Below are positions 22,633 through 33,549 of a stretch of 64,000 nucleotides of DNA, piece after piece. The position numbers were made by a program, and so were the translations under genes. Numbering within the stretch: position 1 is the stretch's first letter; each line of letters starts with the position of its first letter. The notes below the pieces were generated by a model. That model was not told where the DNA came from. It was given only the letters and a program-made list of their open reading frames with translations, and did not search any database. The stretch is from Sequoia sempervirens (Eukaryota > Streptophyta > Pinopsida > Cupressales > Cupressaceae): assembly GCA_007258455.2 (NCBI GenBank), contig VDFB02358134.1, positions 214,443,565-214,507,564 on the forward strand, read 5' to 3'.

Positions 22633-23232
22633 TACAGATCCCTACAACATATAACTGCTACTTTTCAACCTTAGGGCATGTTTTTGTACTCCTTGCAGTT
22701 GAGATGGGCACTTGTCAACATTCAATAGATAATAGACGATGTCGTCATACCACTCTCTGAGAGAAACATCCTCTAGTTGGTACTACTACATGGTGAGCTT
22801 GGGTCCAGCTTCAACTATTGTTTCGACTATTGTTTGAGTGAGGGCTTGATCTCAGAGAAACTTCATGGGATGGATCTCCATATCATATTCCTGCAACAAA
22901 GTAACCCATTTGGCTCTTCTTTCTCCCAGTTCAATTTGCATTAGTAGAGTCTTAACAGCTAGGTCAGGCACAATTGCAAACACCTTATTCCGCAATAACT
23001 CCTTTGACTAAGGCATATGCTTGCTTTTCAATGCTATGGTATCTCAACTCATCATCTTTCAGTGGAGCACTCATGAAGGCGATTAGGTGTTCGCTCCCTT
23101 CATCATCTTTCTAAGTCAATATGATGGCATATGAGTGATCTTAAGCAAATGAATAAATGTAAAATGGCTTCAGGTAATCTGGGCTAACTAGTACTGGCGT
23201 GCCATAATTACCTTCTTGATTTTTTCAAAATC
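22633..23232 (-). pseudogene. RNase H / connection region of element D, heavily decayed
   Basis: Between RT and integrase the minus strand carries fragments matching a gypsy RNase H tail (KELLRNKVFAIVPDLAVKTL and LGERRAKWVTLLQEYDMEI), plus the linker before the integrase zinc domain. Stops and shifts are dense and the catalytic residues could not be followed. Confidence 0.6.
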
Positions 23233-24207
23233 CTACTTGGCTTCCAGAGTCCATTGGACTTTGGCATCCTGCTTTAGCATAGCATTGAGTGGCTTGACTA
23301 TTTCAGCAAAGCTAGTGATGAACTTCTTGATGAAATTGATCTTTCCAAAGAAGGATTTCAACTCCTTCTTACTGCCTGGAAGTAGAATCTTCAGAATGGC
23401 TTGGATGCATTCGAGTTCTATTGAAATTACCTTCTTTGAGATCATTTGGCCCAACAACTTCCCTTTCGTAACTCCAAAGATACACTTCTTCGGATTCATG
23501 GATATTTCAAATTCTCTACACTTCTGGAAGACCTTACAAAAATCAAAGACACGATCCTCTCTTTTCTTTGAAAACATAGTGAGGTCATCCATGCCGATGA
23601 TGATGTATTTTCTAATCAAATCCTTGAAAGCAATATCCATGGCATGTTGAAAGGTTGCACTAGCATTGATTAGTCCAAATGGCATTCTTCTATATGTAAA
23701 GGTTCCCCATTTTGTGGTGAAAGACATTTTATGCCTACCTTCAAATTGTACCATCACTTGATTATAGCCTGCGTATCCATCCAAGAAAGACACCATCTAA
23801 GATCCATTAACTATTTGCAACACTTCATCCAGTGAGGGCACATGATAGTTGTCTTTCTCTGAGGCTCTATTCAAATTGCGAAAGTCCACACATAATCTGA
23901 TTTCTTTGTTCTTTTTCCTGACCGGGACCAAGTTTTCCACCCACATGGAGTGTCTAACTGGGAATATGATTCTAGTGGACAACTTCTAAAATTCCTTGTA
24001 GATGATGGGTTCCAGTAATCCATTGATAGGTCGTTGATGCTGCTGAAAAGGTATCACATTTGGCTTGAGAGGGATGGTGTGAGTAATGATGGAAAGGATA
24101 ATCTGATCTAATTCAGCCTCTATGGGCTTTGTTTCTTCAATAATTTGAGTTGAAAACACATCGGAGTTGGTAATGAAATCCAAGATATTCTTTTGATCAT
24201 TGAACAC
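23233..24207 (-). pseudogene. Ty3/gypsy reverse transcriptase of element D
   Basis: This is the best-preserved gene of D. Motifs in order on the minus strand: NGLLEPIIYKEF; ENLVPVRKKNKEIRLCVDFR with NLNRASEKDNYHVP; a stop at the Gln of VNGSQMVSFLDGYAGYNQ; SFTTKWGTFTYRRMPFGLIN; the catalytic box GMDDLTMFSKK (usual form YxDD, here Tyr replaced); FEISMNPKKCIFGV; GKLLGQMIS; and ELKSFFGKINFIKKFI. The order and the FGLINA..Q motif are diagnostic of Ty3/gypsy. Stop codons and the lost Tyr mean no active enzyme. Confidence 0.93.
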
Positions 24208-25130
24208 CTAGAAGTTGGTGATATTATTTGGCATTGAGGGAGTGAAGGTAAGCTCAACAATGAATTTATTTAAACTAGATAGAGAAAGGGGCTAGAGGGT
24301 ACTAGCTGCCTGTGCCAAGGAATTGGTAGTATAATTCTCGGAGCGAGGGTTCAACTAAATATTAAACACATCTCAGCCTTCTATGAGATCCCAGACTCTA
24401 TGCCTATAATTTGCTAGTCTCCTATCATGGCAGGAATATAGCTTTCTAACTTGTTTTACTACTAGCTCCGAGTTGCCAAAGACTTGCAACATTATGACTT
24501 TCTTCCTTAGAGCCAGAAAGAGACCATGAACTAATGGCTCATACTTCATTACATTGTTCCTATAATAAAAATGAAGTCTATGAGAAGCAAAGTATGTCTT
24601 ACTTGGAGGGTTGATAACCTAAAATCTAGCTCTCACTCCTTGTTTGGACTTGGACCCGTCGAAGCGTAGTGTACAAAACTTAGAGGAACCTTGGGCTTTG
24701 GAACCAATAGGGCATACTTCTTCTCTCTGTTGGACACTTGCCTCAACATCCTTAAGTGAAGGAATAGATTCAACATAGCTTTGGTTCAACTATCCTATTT
24801 GGAGTTCATCTTTTGGTGTTACTTGTCCTCTTATGTGCTCAATTGTTGTTGGGCACATACAACATTCAAATTCTAAATGGGAAACATTATGCACCCAACA
24901 CCAACTGGGTAATAGGAGCTCTTGAAAGTCCATTCTTGCTCCTAAGCTGAGATGATCTTGCACACATTTTCCCATAAATCTTGGAATCCATTTAATAGTT
25001 CCAAATTGTTATCCTCATAGGATTCTTCATCATCTGATTTGATCAACATTTCCATGCTTTGAAGTGTGTAGGCAAAGTTAATGGGAGGAATGCATAACAT
25101 GAGGAGAACCTCTTCAGTCACTTCCTCTTC
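24208..25130 (-). other. Protease-RT linker of element D, decayed
   Basis: No domain is recognisable, but pieces such as FQELLLPSWCWVHNVSHLEF on the minus strand suggest formerly coding sequence between protease and RT, now full of stops. Confidence 0.4.
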
Positions 25131-25607
25131 CTAGAATTCTAGTTCCTCATGATATGCTACAAGACAATAGCTTCCCAGCTCTGTTTCAGGGAACTGTACC
25201 TCATTTGTGTTGTTATACTCGGTGATCATGAATTTCATATGTGGCTCCCAATCAATATGGATCTGGTTTGGCAGCACTTTCCATGGAAGCCATAAGTGGG
25301 AAAAGTCAGTCGCAACATATCCATTCAATGCCTGGGTGAAGTCCCTTCCTAGTATTATGCCATATGTGTCTAGGATATCAGTAACTTGGATATCAATGAC
25401 TTGTCGCACCCTTGGATCAACACAAATTTGCATAGGTATCCTGTTGATTTCATCGTCTATATTCACTTTCGTTTTATCCAATTGGGTCACCTTCCACCGG
25501 GAGGGAGTTGGGAATATTCCCAGAGCTTTGCATACAACAAGATGCATGACATTAGCAGTTGCTCCTAAATCAAGCAGACAATTGTGTAGGTTCTTTCCAA
25601 ATATCAA
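25131..25607 (-). pseudogene. Ty3/gypsy aspartic protease of element D
   Basis: The minus strand carries a 158-codon open stretch: FGKNLHNCLLDLGATANVM is the active-site region, with DLGA where DSGA is usual (a Ser-to-Leu loss, consistent with a C-to-T change). It is followed by the flap-like region and DTYGIILGRDF, the conserved ILGRDxL motif before the second turn. It lies downstream of gag and upstream of RT, as expected. The changed catalytic triad and neighbouring stops make it inactive. Confidence 0.85.
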
Positions 25608-25619
25608 GCAGGCTGAGTT

Positions 25620-28160
25620 TCTAACTTCCCCTGGAACAAGCCCATAGGTGTATATGCCTGAGCTACTTGAGCCTTGTCTTTATCATTGGCCTTATCTTTG
25701 GTTTGTGCTTGGTTTTTCTCCTTGGTAGGTTGTTTAACCATTTTCTAATTTGTGGGCTTATCTATCTTCCTTCCTAGAACTTCCTTGATTACTGGCTCAT
25801 TCTATGACTCATTAAAGGAGACCCTTTTGGTGGGCACCTCTTGAGTTGATTTGGAGGGGGAAGTTCCATTAAGAATCCTACAAAAAGTATTTCTAACTAT
25901 TGGGACTTTGAATTGCTCAAAGGTGGATATGCTTATCTTGACCTTAAATTCTTCAGCCATGTATTCACTCATTTGCTCAATTTCAACTTCAAAGGATTTA
26001 CCTTGAGAGGAGCTAGTGGGTTTGTTTTGGGTCTAATTTGGATTTGACTGCCTATTCTTGTTGAAGTACTGGGTGGGCACATGAGGGTAACCTAGTTTTT
26101 TGATAGCATTTGGGTCAGGTGGAGTGTTAAAGTTGTTGGGCAGCATAGAGGTCGTAAAAGGGCCACCTACTTGTCTATTTCTCAAATTATAAGGAGTTTC
26201 CCTTTGATGAAACATTTGGACCTTATTCTCATGGGACTCTTCTTCATCTATTCGACCATTTTCTACTGAATTAAAAAGATGAGATAGAGGGCCTTCGTTG
26301 CTTACCTCTTTTGCTTCTTCGTGCTTTGGGGCAACAATCTCCTTTTCGGGTGCATTACTCTCACTTCTCGGGAAAGGAGCTTGGTTTACCACTAGCACTT
26401 AAGAGTCATATCGTTTGGATGGGACTATGTCTCTACAACCGAAACCATCTAAAACATTTTGAACATCAACTTGAAAGATCTCGATGGATGTTTGGAACTT
26501 AAGGAATCCAATTCAGAATGCCTATTCATTTTGTGAATGTGACACCACCTGAAAAAGGCTGCCTCGACTAAGTATACTCCACTTATAGTCTTATCTACAT
26601 CAGCTCGTTGATCAAGAGGGGTGGGAATGCCTTTGTTGTTTGGTCTTGTGTTTCATGCCCAATTCTTTCTTTTTGAAGGTCTCCTTTCAAAGCCTTGGTT
26701 ACAACTCTGACCTCTCTCATAATTCTGCCTAGAAGAAGCACACACATCATGATTGTCCTTGTTATCTCAATTGAGATTGGCTTGAATGCTTCTTTGGGAG
26801 GCTTGCAATTGATTGTTTCAATTCCTCAAGTGTGTCATCTCTGTTGACATCTTCTTAATCATCTCCGTCAATTCATCGATTTGACCCTTCTCTATGTTGT
26901 TAGATGGCGATGCTTTATTCTGGAGGAAGACCTGCTATACTGCTAGTTGATTCTACTGAATAGGTAGAAATTTGGGTCCTTGCAAGTATGTAGGAACTTG
27001 GGGATGTTGAGGATAAACTTGCTGCTATGGTGGTTGCAAGTAGTGGGGCACTAGAGGCGCTTGACTCAATGGCTATCCTAGATGAGGTACCATTGGTAGT
27101 TGTGGGACTTGATTCATGAGTGGCGTTTGATGTGCCAGAGCTTGGGTGAGTCCTTGGATCTACACTAGATGAATAGTTGGCCCCAAAGAGGGTAGCAGAC
27201 CCACAACATTTTGTCCCAAATCGGTGCTTTCTATGATTGCCTCTGCATATACGTCTACCAGCTTGGCTGGCAGTAGGCATATTCTTTGTACTAGTGCAAA
27301 CATAAGGTTGTATAAGGTAGCATAAGAGGCTAACCGAGCGAAGGAATCATTAACCACATATGGATCTTGCAATCTCATGTAAGCATGATGAAACTAATCA
27401 TTAAAGGAGCTTATTGGTTCATTGACTTCCCTTCAAATGGACATGAATTGTTGATACAATTCAGAAGGGCTAATTGGAATCTTGTATTTTTGTAGGAAGG
27501 AGTTCTTTAATAGATTCCAAGAGGTGATGGATCTAGTTGGCAAGTTGATGTACCAATAGAAGGCCTCTTCCCCCAAGGAGTAAGGAAAGAGCTGACAAGA
27601 CACGCCTTCATGATTTATTTGCATGTCTTTCAAGGCTATTTGAAATATCTTGATGTACTCTATTTCTATCCTCTACAGATCATGAAGATGGAACTTTGTG
27701 CAAAATCCTTTTAGGTTCTTTGGCATTTCATGATAGTCATTGAAAGATAGAGTAGAAGGATTTTTACCTTGCCAAGCCATGATGGGAGGTAGAGGTTGTG
27801 CTTGTTGTGCAACAGTAACTTGGGGCTGTAACAACACTTGAGGCAATGCCTTGGATTAGATGTGTTGGAAGAGGAGCAACGCCTTGACTGTGGGAGATGG
27901 ACAACTAGAAGGCAGTTCAGAGTGGCTGAGAAGAGGAAGTGGGTGTTGGAAGGGAAGGGAGAGAGGGGCGAATGGATGAAAGGAAGAGGTGAGGATGGAG
28001 GTGAAGTGGACATAATGGATGAGGTGGAGGAGGATGCTTCCCCACTTTTGGCTCTCTTAGCCTTGGTAGGGGGTGGTAGCTCTTGGAATTCCCCTTTGTT
28101 TGGTGTACATCTTAACACTCTTTGGAACCTCTTAGGGGAGAAGGAACCAATTCGATCTAT
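25620..28160 (-). pseudogene. Ty3/gypsy gag of element D, decayed
   Basis: The minus strand, reading downward from the primer site, shows a Ser/Pro-rich N-terminal region (GEFQELPPPTKAKRAKSGEA), a short FNDYHEMPKNLKGF segment, and the capsid domain: FPYSLGEEAFYWYINLPTRS, then LLKNSFLQKYK and QFMSI. Further on are a Pro/Gln-rich stretch, a helical IDELTEMIKKMSTEMTHLRN, and a pre-protease tail containing RETPYNLRNRQVGGPF. Stops and at least two frameshifts break it. The product would be the structural precursor of virus-like particles. A canonical zinc knuckle is not evident. Confidence 0.85.
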
Positions 28161-28174
28161 CTTATCAAAAGGGA

Positions 28175-28193
28175 GGCCCTCCTTCTAGCGCCA
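28175..28193 (-). other. Primer-binding site of element D
   Basis: The minus strand reads TGGCGCTAGAAGGAGGGCC, four bases after the LTR end (..CATCAACA). The TGGCGC start is typical of plant gypsy primer sites. The priming tRNA was not determined. Confidence 0.75.
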
Positions 28194-29040
28194 GTTTTGT
28201 TGATGGGTGTATTTCACTTCTCAACATAGGAAACACACTAGTGCACTACCTCTCTTGAAAGGAAACTTCCTATAAACAAGTTACAAAAAATTACCTCAAG
28301 GTCTCTCAGGTGTCAAGTCATGACTTGCAAAAACAACTCAGTGGATTGATGTGATTTGTTGGTAATCACAAGGGTCATGGAAAATTGCTAAGTTGGAAGG
28401 ATATTGGATCTTCAAATGGAGTACGTGATATTCTAGAAGTGATGTGCAATTACTGCAAGTTCAAAACAACCATCTAAAACTCCATGAATAATGTTAGATT
28501 TAGCTTTACAATGATGTTGGAACTTTGCCTAAACTACTATTTCAAAGAAAGGTCAAAAAGGAAAAGGGAGGTAAGAGTTCTTAGACCTATAACTACTGAT
28601 GAACAATGACAATGGAGGATGCTACAATGGAAAACCTTCCTATAACCGAGTTCCACTTAACCAAACAATCATACAGTCTCATGAAACTAGTGCTATATTC
28701 TAAGGTCTGTAGATTTTTAGCTGTTAATTCACCATAAAGCATGAATAAAATATGAAATTTTATGTGCAACAATGAATTTATGTTTAGACTAGCTTTACAT
28801 TGCTGTTCATCATCAATAACCAAGAAAAAACATGAACATGGAAAGCATCAACACCATAGCATTCTTCAATATCAATGAACAACATGAACTAAACTACTAA
28901 AAAACTACTCGAAAGAACCTAGAACAACAAAGTAAATCTATCTAAATCTATCAATTGAGAAGATGAATCATGAACATGTGAGAAAACATAGAATCCACCA
29001 AAAGCAATGAAATTCTATTGAAATTTTTGCAGTATGTATT

Positions 29041-30135
29041 TGCATACACTTAAAAATGGTCACATCACATTGAAATTGCACTAATTAAATATTTTTAATA
29101 TTTAATTAAATCTTTGAATTTGACTATATAAATAAATTTAAATATTTTATTTATACATTATTTCATTTCGTTTAAATAGTTGTTGTATTTAATCATCTTT
29201 CAGATTCATTTATTAATTAAATTAAATATTGGCCAATGTATTTATATTAATTATCATATAATCTTTAGTTTGAAGCCATTTATTCAAATAAAGATTAAAA
29301 TATTTTCTTTTCTAAATATCATTTATAATTAAATATTCCAAAATATTTAATTAATTCTTCTCAATATTTCATTCTTCTAAAGTCGAGTATCTGTGATTAA
29401 ATATTCTAGCACAATTAAATCTTCATAAGATAAAATCAAAAAATAAATAAAATTAATAAATTTATTTATTTATTTAATTTGGGATTTATCTTCAACTCCT
29501 GAAGCAAAATTCAAGTAAACGTAAAATTAAATTTCCGCTTCGCAGTTTGTTCGTGGGTTGAAGATAGGAATCCATCCTTCTCTCCAACCTCTCAACCTCT
29601 CCCATTTTCTTCTCAACTTCTTCATCTTTCACCATTCAAACCTACCAGACAATCTCACAGCCGTAGATTCTTGCCAGCCGGGATTTTGCCTGCAAAAATC
29701 TATAAATACAACTGCCGGGAGCTCCAAATCATATAGAAGTTTTTAGCAGAGAAACTATAGTCAAATAGTTCTTAAGCATTCATAGCATAAGCCTTTTTAG
29801 TATTCACTTTCATTCACTTTCATAGTATAGTAGCATATCATGATACATTTCATTCACAGCCCCTGTGCATAATCTACAGCCCCTGTTCATATCCGTTAAC
29901 AATCCCATCTTCACCAGCATATAGAATAGAGGTTTTCATTTGCATACTCATTCTACAGCAACCATTTGGAGAAGCTTACATCAAATCTGAGAGCAACAGC
30001 TTCAAAAGAAATCACTGTAGATAGAGGAAGATGGAATGCTTCTGAAAGCTATCTTTATTTCTTTGTTTGAGTTTTCAGTATAAGGTTTCATTTTGTGTTT
30101 TGTTTTCAATTAGATTACAAATAAAGACAAACACA
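29041..30135 (+). repeat. 5' LTR of element A
   Basis: About 1,095 bp, from TGCATACACTTAAAAATGG to ..AAGACAAACACA. It is matched by the partial copies at 35788-36780 and 36815-37544. AT-rich U3 with runs of ATTTAATTAAAT, then a TATA box and a short R-U5. Confidence 0.9.
29701..29708 (+). promoter_or_regulatory. TATA box of element A 5' LTR
   Basis: TATAAATA in the context AAAAATCTATAAATACAACT. The same box is kept at 36485 and 37110 in the 3' LTR copies and has a counterpart in element C. Confidence 0.75.
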
Positions 30136-30139
30136 TTTT

Positions 30140-30157
30140 TGGCGCCCACCGTGGGGC
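30140..30157 (+). other. Primer-binding site of element A
   Basis: TGGCGCCCACCGTGGGGC lies four bases after the LTR end, a frequent plant gypsy primer-site form. Element C has the decayed counterpart TGGCACCTGCCATGGGGCC at 59883. Confidence 0.8.
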
Positions 30158-30244
30158 TCTTTGCCCCTGTTTCTCATATCTATTTGCAGTTTTTTTTGAC
30201 AGGTTACAGGCAAAAACAACGGAATAGCGCAGGAAACACGTCTT

Positions 30245-30790
30245 CCAAACTTCATCTCCAGTTTAGCGCATCTGATAGGTTTTACAGCGCCCGTAATACT
30301 TTTGCAGCACTCTTGAAGCATATTGCAACGCATATAATTCATCTTGCAGTGCATATAATCCATCTTGTAGTGCATATAATTCATCTTGTAGCGCATATAA
30401 CCCATCTTGTAGCGCATATAATTCATTTTGCAGCACCCTTAAGTCATCCTGCAGCGCATACAAACAACATTTTCATATGAAATCTTAAAATGGCCGTATC
30501 TTGGTCATTTTTTGGTCTTTTTTAGAGTTTTTTTTTTTTGAAATGGGGTAGAATTTCATAAGCTATATAATGGTGTGAATTTTTATCAGATTTGACAAAG
30601 TTACAACTTTAAAAATTGCATATATTTAAAAAAAATTGCATGTTTTGGGATTTAATACACTTTTGCTTGCATGCATGCGTTTCTTCTTATCTTGGTGACT
30701 TTTTGGTGAATCATACAGAGCTGGAAAAGCATTGGGATCAATCAGCGCCCTTGAAGATTCCTACAGCGCCTTTGAAGATTCCTACAACGC
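30245..30790 (+). repeat. AGCGCAT motif array in the A leader
   Basis: From 30310 to 30460 a 21-nt unit of the form CATCTTGTAGCGCATATAAT repeats about six times with small changes. Looser AGCGC-type copies lie on both sides, including a duplicated CAGCGCC..TTGAAGATTCCTA near 30735-30790. The array makes open frames on both strands, including a minus-strand heptad-like peptide, but neither looks like a gene. Confidence 0.8.
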
Positions 30791-31539
30791 CTATGATGTC
30801 TATATGACTTTGCACTAATCAACCCTATCAACCAGATATTAATTAAAACATATTATGCCTCAACTATTTGTTTTCTAACCATGATGAAAACCAAAAACAG
30901 GGAGACCATCAGACCAATGTCCCAAGTATCTACCAAGCCCACCAACTGCATCCTGCACCAGAATCCGGACTACTACCCGGTAATGCATCAGAAAAGACAA
31001 AATACTTGATTCTTTCTCGGGGTGACATGGGTCATAGGAGTTTATCGCATTTTTAAGATGGGGCTGCTGATTACTATGATGACCTGAGAACTAAGAGTGA
31101 GTCTCGTTTAGTGCTTAATATGTAAAACCCAGAAAATAATTTTGAACAACATTTTTGGTCATACACTTCTTGTTTAGCATAGGGCTTAAAACAACTATTC
31201 TACAACTTACTTGATGTGTTTTCAAAACATTAATTCAGTAAAGATCATCTAAAACTCACAATTACATTGATCACACTTATCATTTTTCAAGACTAGGATA
31301 AAATCTCAAAATAGTGCATCTTTTCAAACAAGTTTTTGATTATTTATTCAACTTCCCCAACAGGATTCTGATATCCTTTCATCTTGGAAGCCACAATCAA
31401 GAGTTAGAAATGTCATTTGATCATATCATAAGATTTTCATCTTATCAGATCAAGACATTATCATTTTTGCACTTATAAACCTATGATCTAAGTCTAGAAG
31501 AACATTTCAAAAGTATATGCCTATTGTCCACTTTACAAC
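30791..31539 (+). other. Conserved leader of element A
   Basis: No coding signal. Blocks around 31010-31180 (GGGGTGACA, then GATTACTATGATGACCTGAG and CTAAGAGTGAGTCT) and 31360-31480 (CCCAACAGGATTCTGATATC, TTTGATCATATCATAAGATT) are kept in element C at 61075-61225 and 62150-62260. Conservation between two elements just upstream of gag suggests a packaging or dimerisation role; this is inference. Confidence 0.6.
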
Positions 31540-31665
31540 ATGGGTGATAGGGAACAAAATCTTTTTCATAGGTTTCATACTAGGAATAGTTCAAATAATG
31601 AGATAACCGATGAAATGATTCAAGAAGTTGAACAGGATCCATAGTTTCACATAATTTTGGACAAG

Positions 31666-33549
31666 ATGTTAGAGCGAGATAAAGAAGGCTACTTTCTTTT
31701 CTTAGCAAACCAAGGTGCCAAATTGCCCTCTAACTACAATATGGAGAAAATTAAGGAAGATCCTGAAAAGACTAAAACTCCATTAAATGATCTTAGTAGT
31801 TTTCCCCAACAAACAAGAGCACTCCAAAGGAAAATCAAGGAAATACAAGGGGGCACAACTATGAAGTCCTTTGACGGAAATATGAAGGTAACCTCTTCTC
31901 CTCCAAAAGCAACATCATCCAAATTCAATGTTTTTGAATTTTTGCAAAGGTTACATAAGAAGCCCAAATCTAAGCCCTCAAATAAAATTGACCAATCCTA
32001 TCATGTCATGCATTTATCTTCATCCCACAAAATTCCAAATGAACCTCATGATTCTTTCACTCAAGATAACGATTCCATTCAATCACCTTCTTCTATCATA
32101 TCCTTTACATCCAATGATTCATTTCAATCTACACATCTTGATCAAAACATTCTACAAACCCTTCCTATCTTTGATCAATATCCCATCTCTCAAGAACCAT
32201 ATGATGATCCCCTCCTTTCATTATTCACCCATGATAATCCTCTTCCATCTCAAGAGACAAATGTTCTTCCAAGTTCTTCTTCCACATCATCTAATCAATC
32301 CATACCATCCCATGATTCTATTGCATCACAAGAGCATGATATTTCTTCCATCCTATCTAATGATGTCTTACCAATTGATGATCAAGATATGATTTCTACA
32401 AAATTTCATGATTCCCTTCCTCATCAAGATCAATATAATCTTCCATTCAAGGATACCCTTTCATCCCATGAAGATGATTATCCTCCTCATGATAAAGATA
32501 TTCCTTTCATACCATTGCATAATCCTTTTCCAAGTCAAGATCAAAACACCCCATCATCCCCATGTCAAGAGCCTATTACACCTATTCACGTTATCCACGA
32601 ACCCCACACTTATAAATTGGGATCCTCCTCCTTTATCCATTCTGGTTTACTTCCAAAACCTATCCTCTCATCCATATCATATCCTCCTCACAATGGACTC
32701 GCATCTTGTTTCACAAACAATACATATCCAATTGGTAAACAAATGTGTGAAATTATGAATTACAAAGGAAAAGGTTTAGGCCTTCATGAGCAAGGTATCC
32801 TAGAACCCCTTTCTGTCCAAGCACATCCATATTCTCATGGCCTTGGTTATACACCTCATACTCAACCTAAGTATCCTAGTCCATCAAACTCTCCATCCAT
32901 CCTAGGTCCTTATCCTAGTCCAATAAAAACACCATCTATCCTAGGTCCTTATCCTAGTTCATCAAACCATTCATCTATCCTTGGTCCTTATCATTCCAAC
33001 CTTAGCTCATCAACCCTTCCATCCATATTAGGGTCCCACATTTCTCCATCTCCTATTTTTCAAGAACAACAAAAACACACATCCTTGATCCACTTTCAAA
33101 ATTCTTCCTTCATTAACTCATCCATCATACCTCCATATCATTCACCTCAATCCACCCCTCCCATTGCTCTTGGAAGCAATTTGGATGCCAAATATGAAAA
33201 GCTTCTATATCAAAATCCACATGTATCAAAGGATCAACATGTCTCCTCGAAGAGTCATGCAAAAATAAAAGAAAATTTGATCCAAAAAATCAAAAAGCAA
33301 TTTTCAAAGGCCACAAAGGTCCATCAAAGCAAAGGCAATTTTCAAAGGCCACAAAGGCCCATCAAAGCAAAGGCAATTTCCAAAGGTCACAAAGGCCCAT
33401 CAAAGCAAAAAGGAAATTTTCAAAGACCACAAAGGTCCATAAATCAAAAAGAAAAATGTCAAAAGCCACAAAGGTCCACAAAGAAAAACTCAAAGTCAAA
33501 ATTCATGTGGATTCCTAAAATAAAGCACAAATCTAAACTACATCATTGA
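31666..33549 (+). CDS. Ser/Pro-rich G-patch-like protein of element A (gag N-terminus fusion)
   Basis: 627 codons from the ATG at 31666. The same frame is open from ATG 31540 except for one TAG at 31642, so the original protein was about 669 residues. The N-terminus (DKEGYFLFLANQGAKLP to KIKEIQGGTT) matches the gag N-terminus of element C. Capsid, zinc knuckle and protease are absent; instead there is a long Ser/Pro/His/Asp-rich region. A G-patch-like motif follows at residues about 356-396 (MCEIMNYKGKGLGLHEQG and HGLGY), then SILGPYPS repeats (about 406-455) and a Lys-rich tandem repeat (KGNFQRPQR, about 545-609) ending in MWIPK. G-patch motifs occur in RNA-binding proteins and, as I recall, near protease in some gypsy and betaretroviral polyproteins. 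Function here is unknown. Confidence 0.65.
   Translation: MLERDKEGYFLFLANQGAKLPSNYNMEKIKEDPEKTKTPLNDLSSFPQQTRALQRKIKEIQGGTTMKSFDGNMKVTSSPPKATSSKFNVFEFLQRLHKKPKSKPSNKIDQSYHVMHLSSSHKIPNEPHDSFTQDNDSIQSPSSIISFTSNDSFQSTHLDQNILQTLPIFDQYPISQEPYDDPLLSLFTHDNPLPSQETNVLPSSSSTSSNQSIPSHDSIASQEHDISSILSNDVLPIDDQDMISTKFHDSLPHQDQYNLPFKDTLSSHEDDYPPHDKDIPFIPLHNPFPSQDQNTPSSPCQEPITPIHVIHEPHTYKLGSSSFIHSGLLPKPILSSISYPPHNGLASCFTNNTYPIGKQMCEIMNYKGKGLGLHEQGILEPLSVQAHPYSHGLGYTPHTQPKYPSPSNSPSILGPYPSPIKTPSILGPYPSSSNHSSILGPYHSNLSSSTLPSILGSHISPSPIFQEQQKHTSLIHFQNSSFINSSIIPPYHSPQSTPPIALGSNLDAKYEKLLYQNPHVSKDQHVSSKSHAKIKENLIQKIKKQFSKATKVHQSKGNFQRPQRPIKAKAISKGHKGPSKQKGNFQRPQRSINQKEKCQKPQRSTKKNSKSKFMWIPKIKHKSKLHH
33297..33480 (+). 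repeat. 42-nt tandem repeat coding for a basic peptide
   Basis: About four to five units around CAAAGGCCACAAAGGCCCAT, in frame with the element A ORF, each encoding a KGNFQRPQRPIK-like peptide. Confidence 0.8.

Noticed and set aside
27838..28188. Plus-strand frame opposite D gag
   Set aside because: Shadow of the minus-strand gag N-terminus; Gly/Arg/Glu-rich complement of its Ser/Pro-rich codons.
30263..30463. Minus-strand frame with a heptad-like LYALQDE repeat, resembling a leucine zipper
   Set aside because: It is a by-product of the 21-nt leader array, which is open in several frames; no start context, and the element's genes lie on the plus strand.
31060..31110. Box C/D snoRNA-like ATGATGA..CTGA in the conserved leader
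   Set aside because: The boxes are only a few bases apart, with no terminal stem or guide spacing.
31657..33549. The 630-codon frame as a host gene
   Set aside because: It starts with a retroelement gag segment, lies inside an element with a perfect target duplication, and has a homologue in another retroelement.
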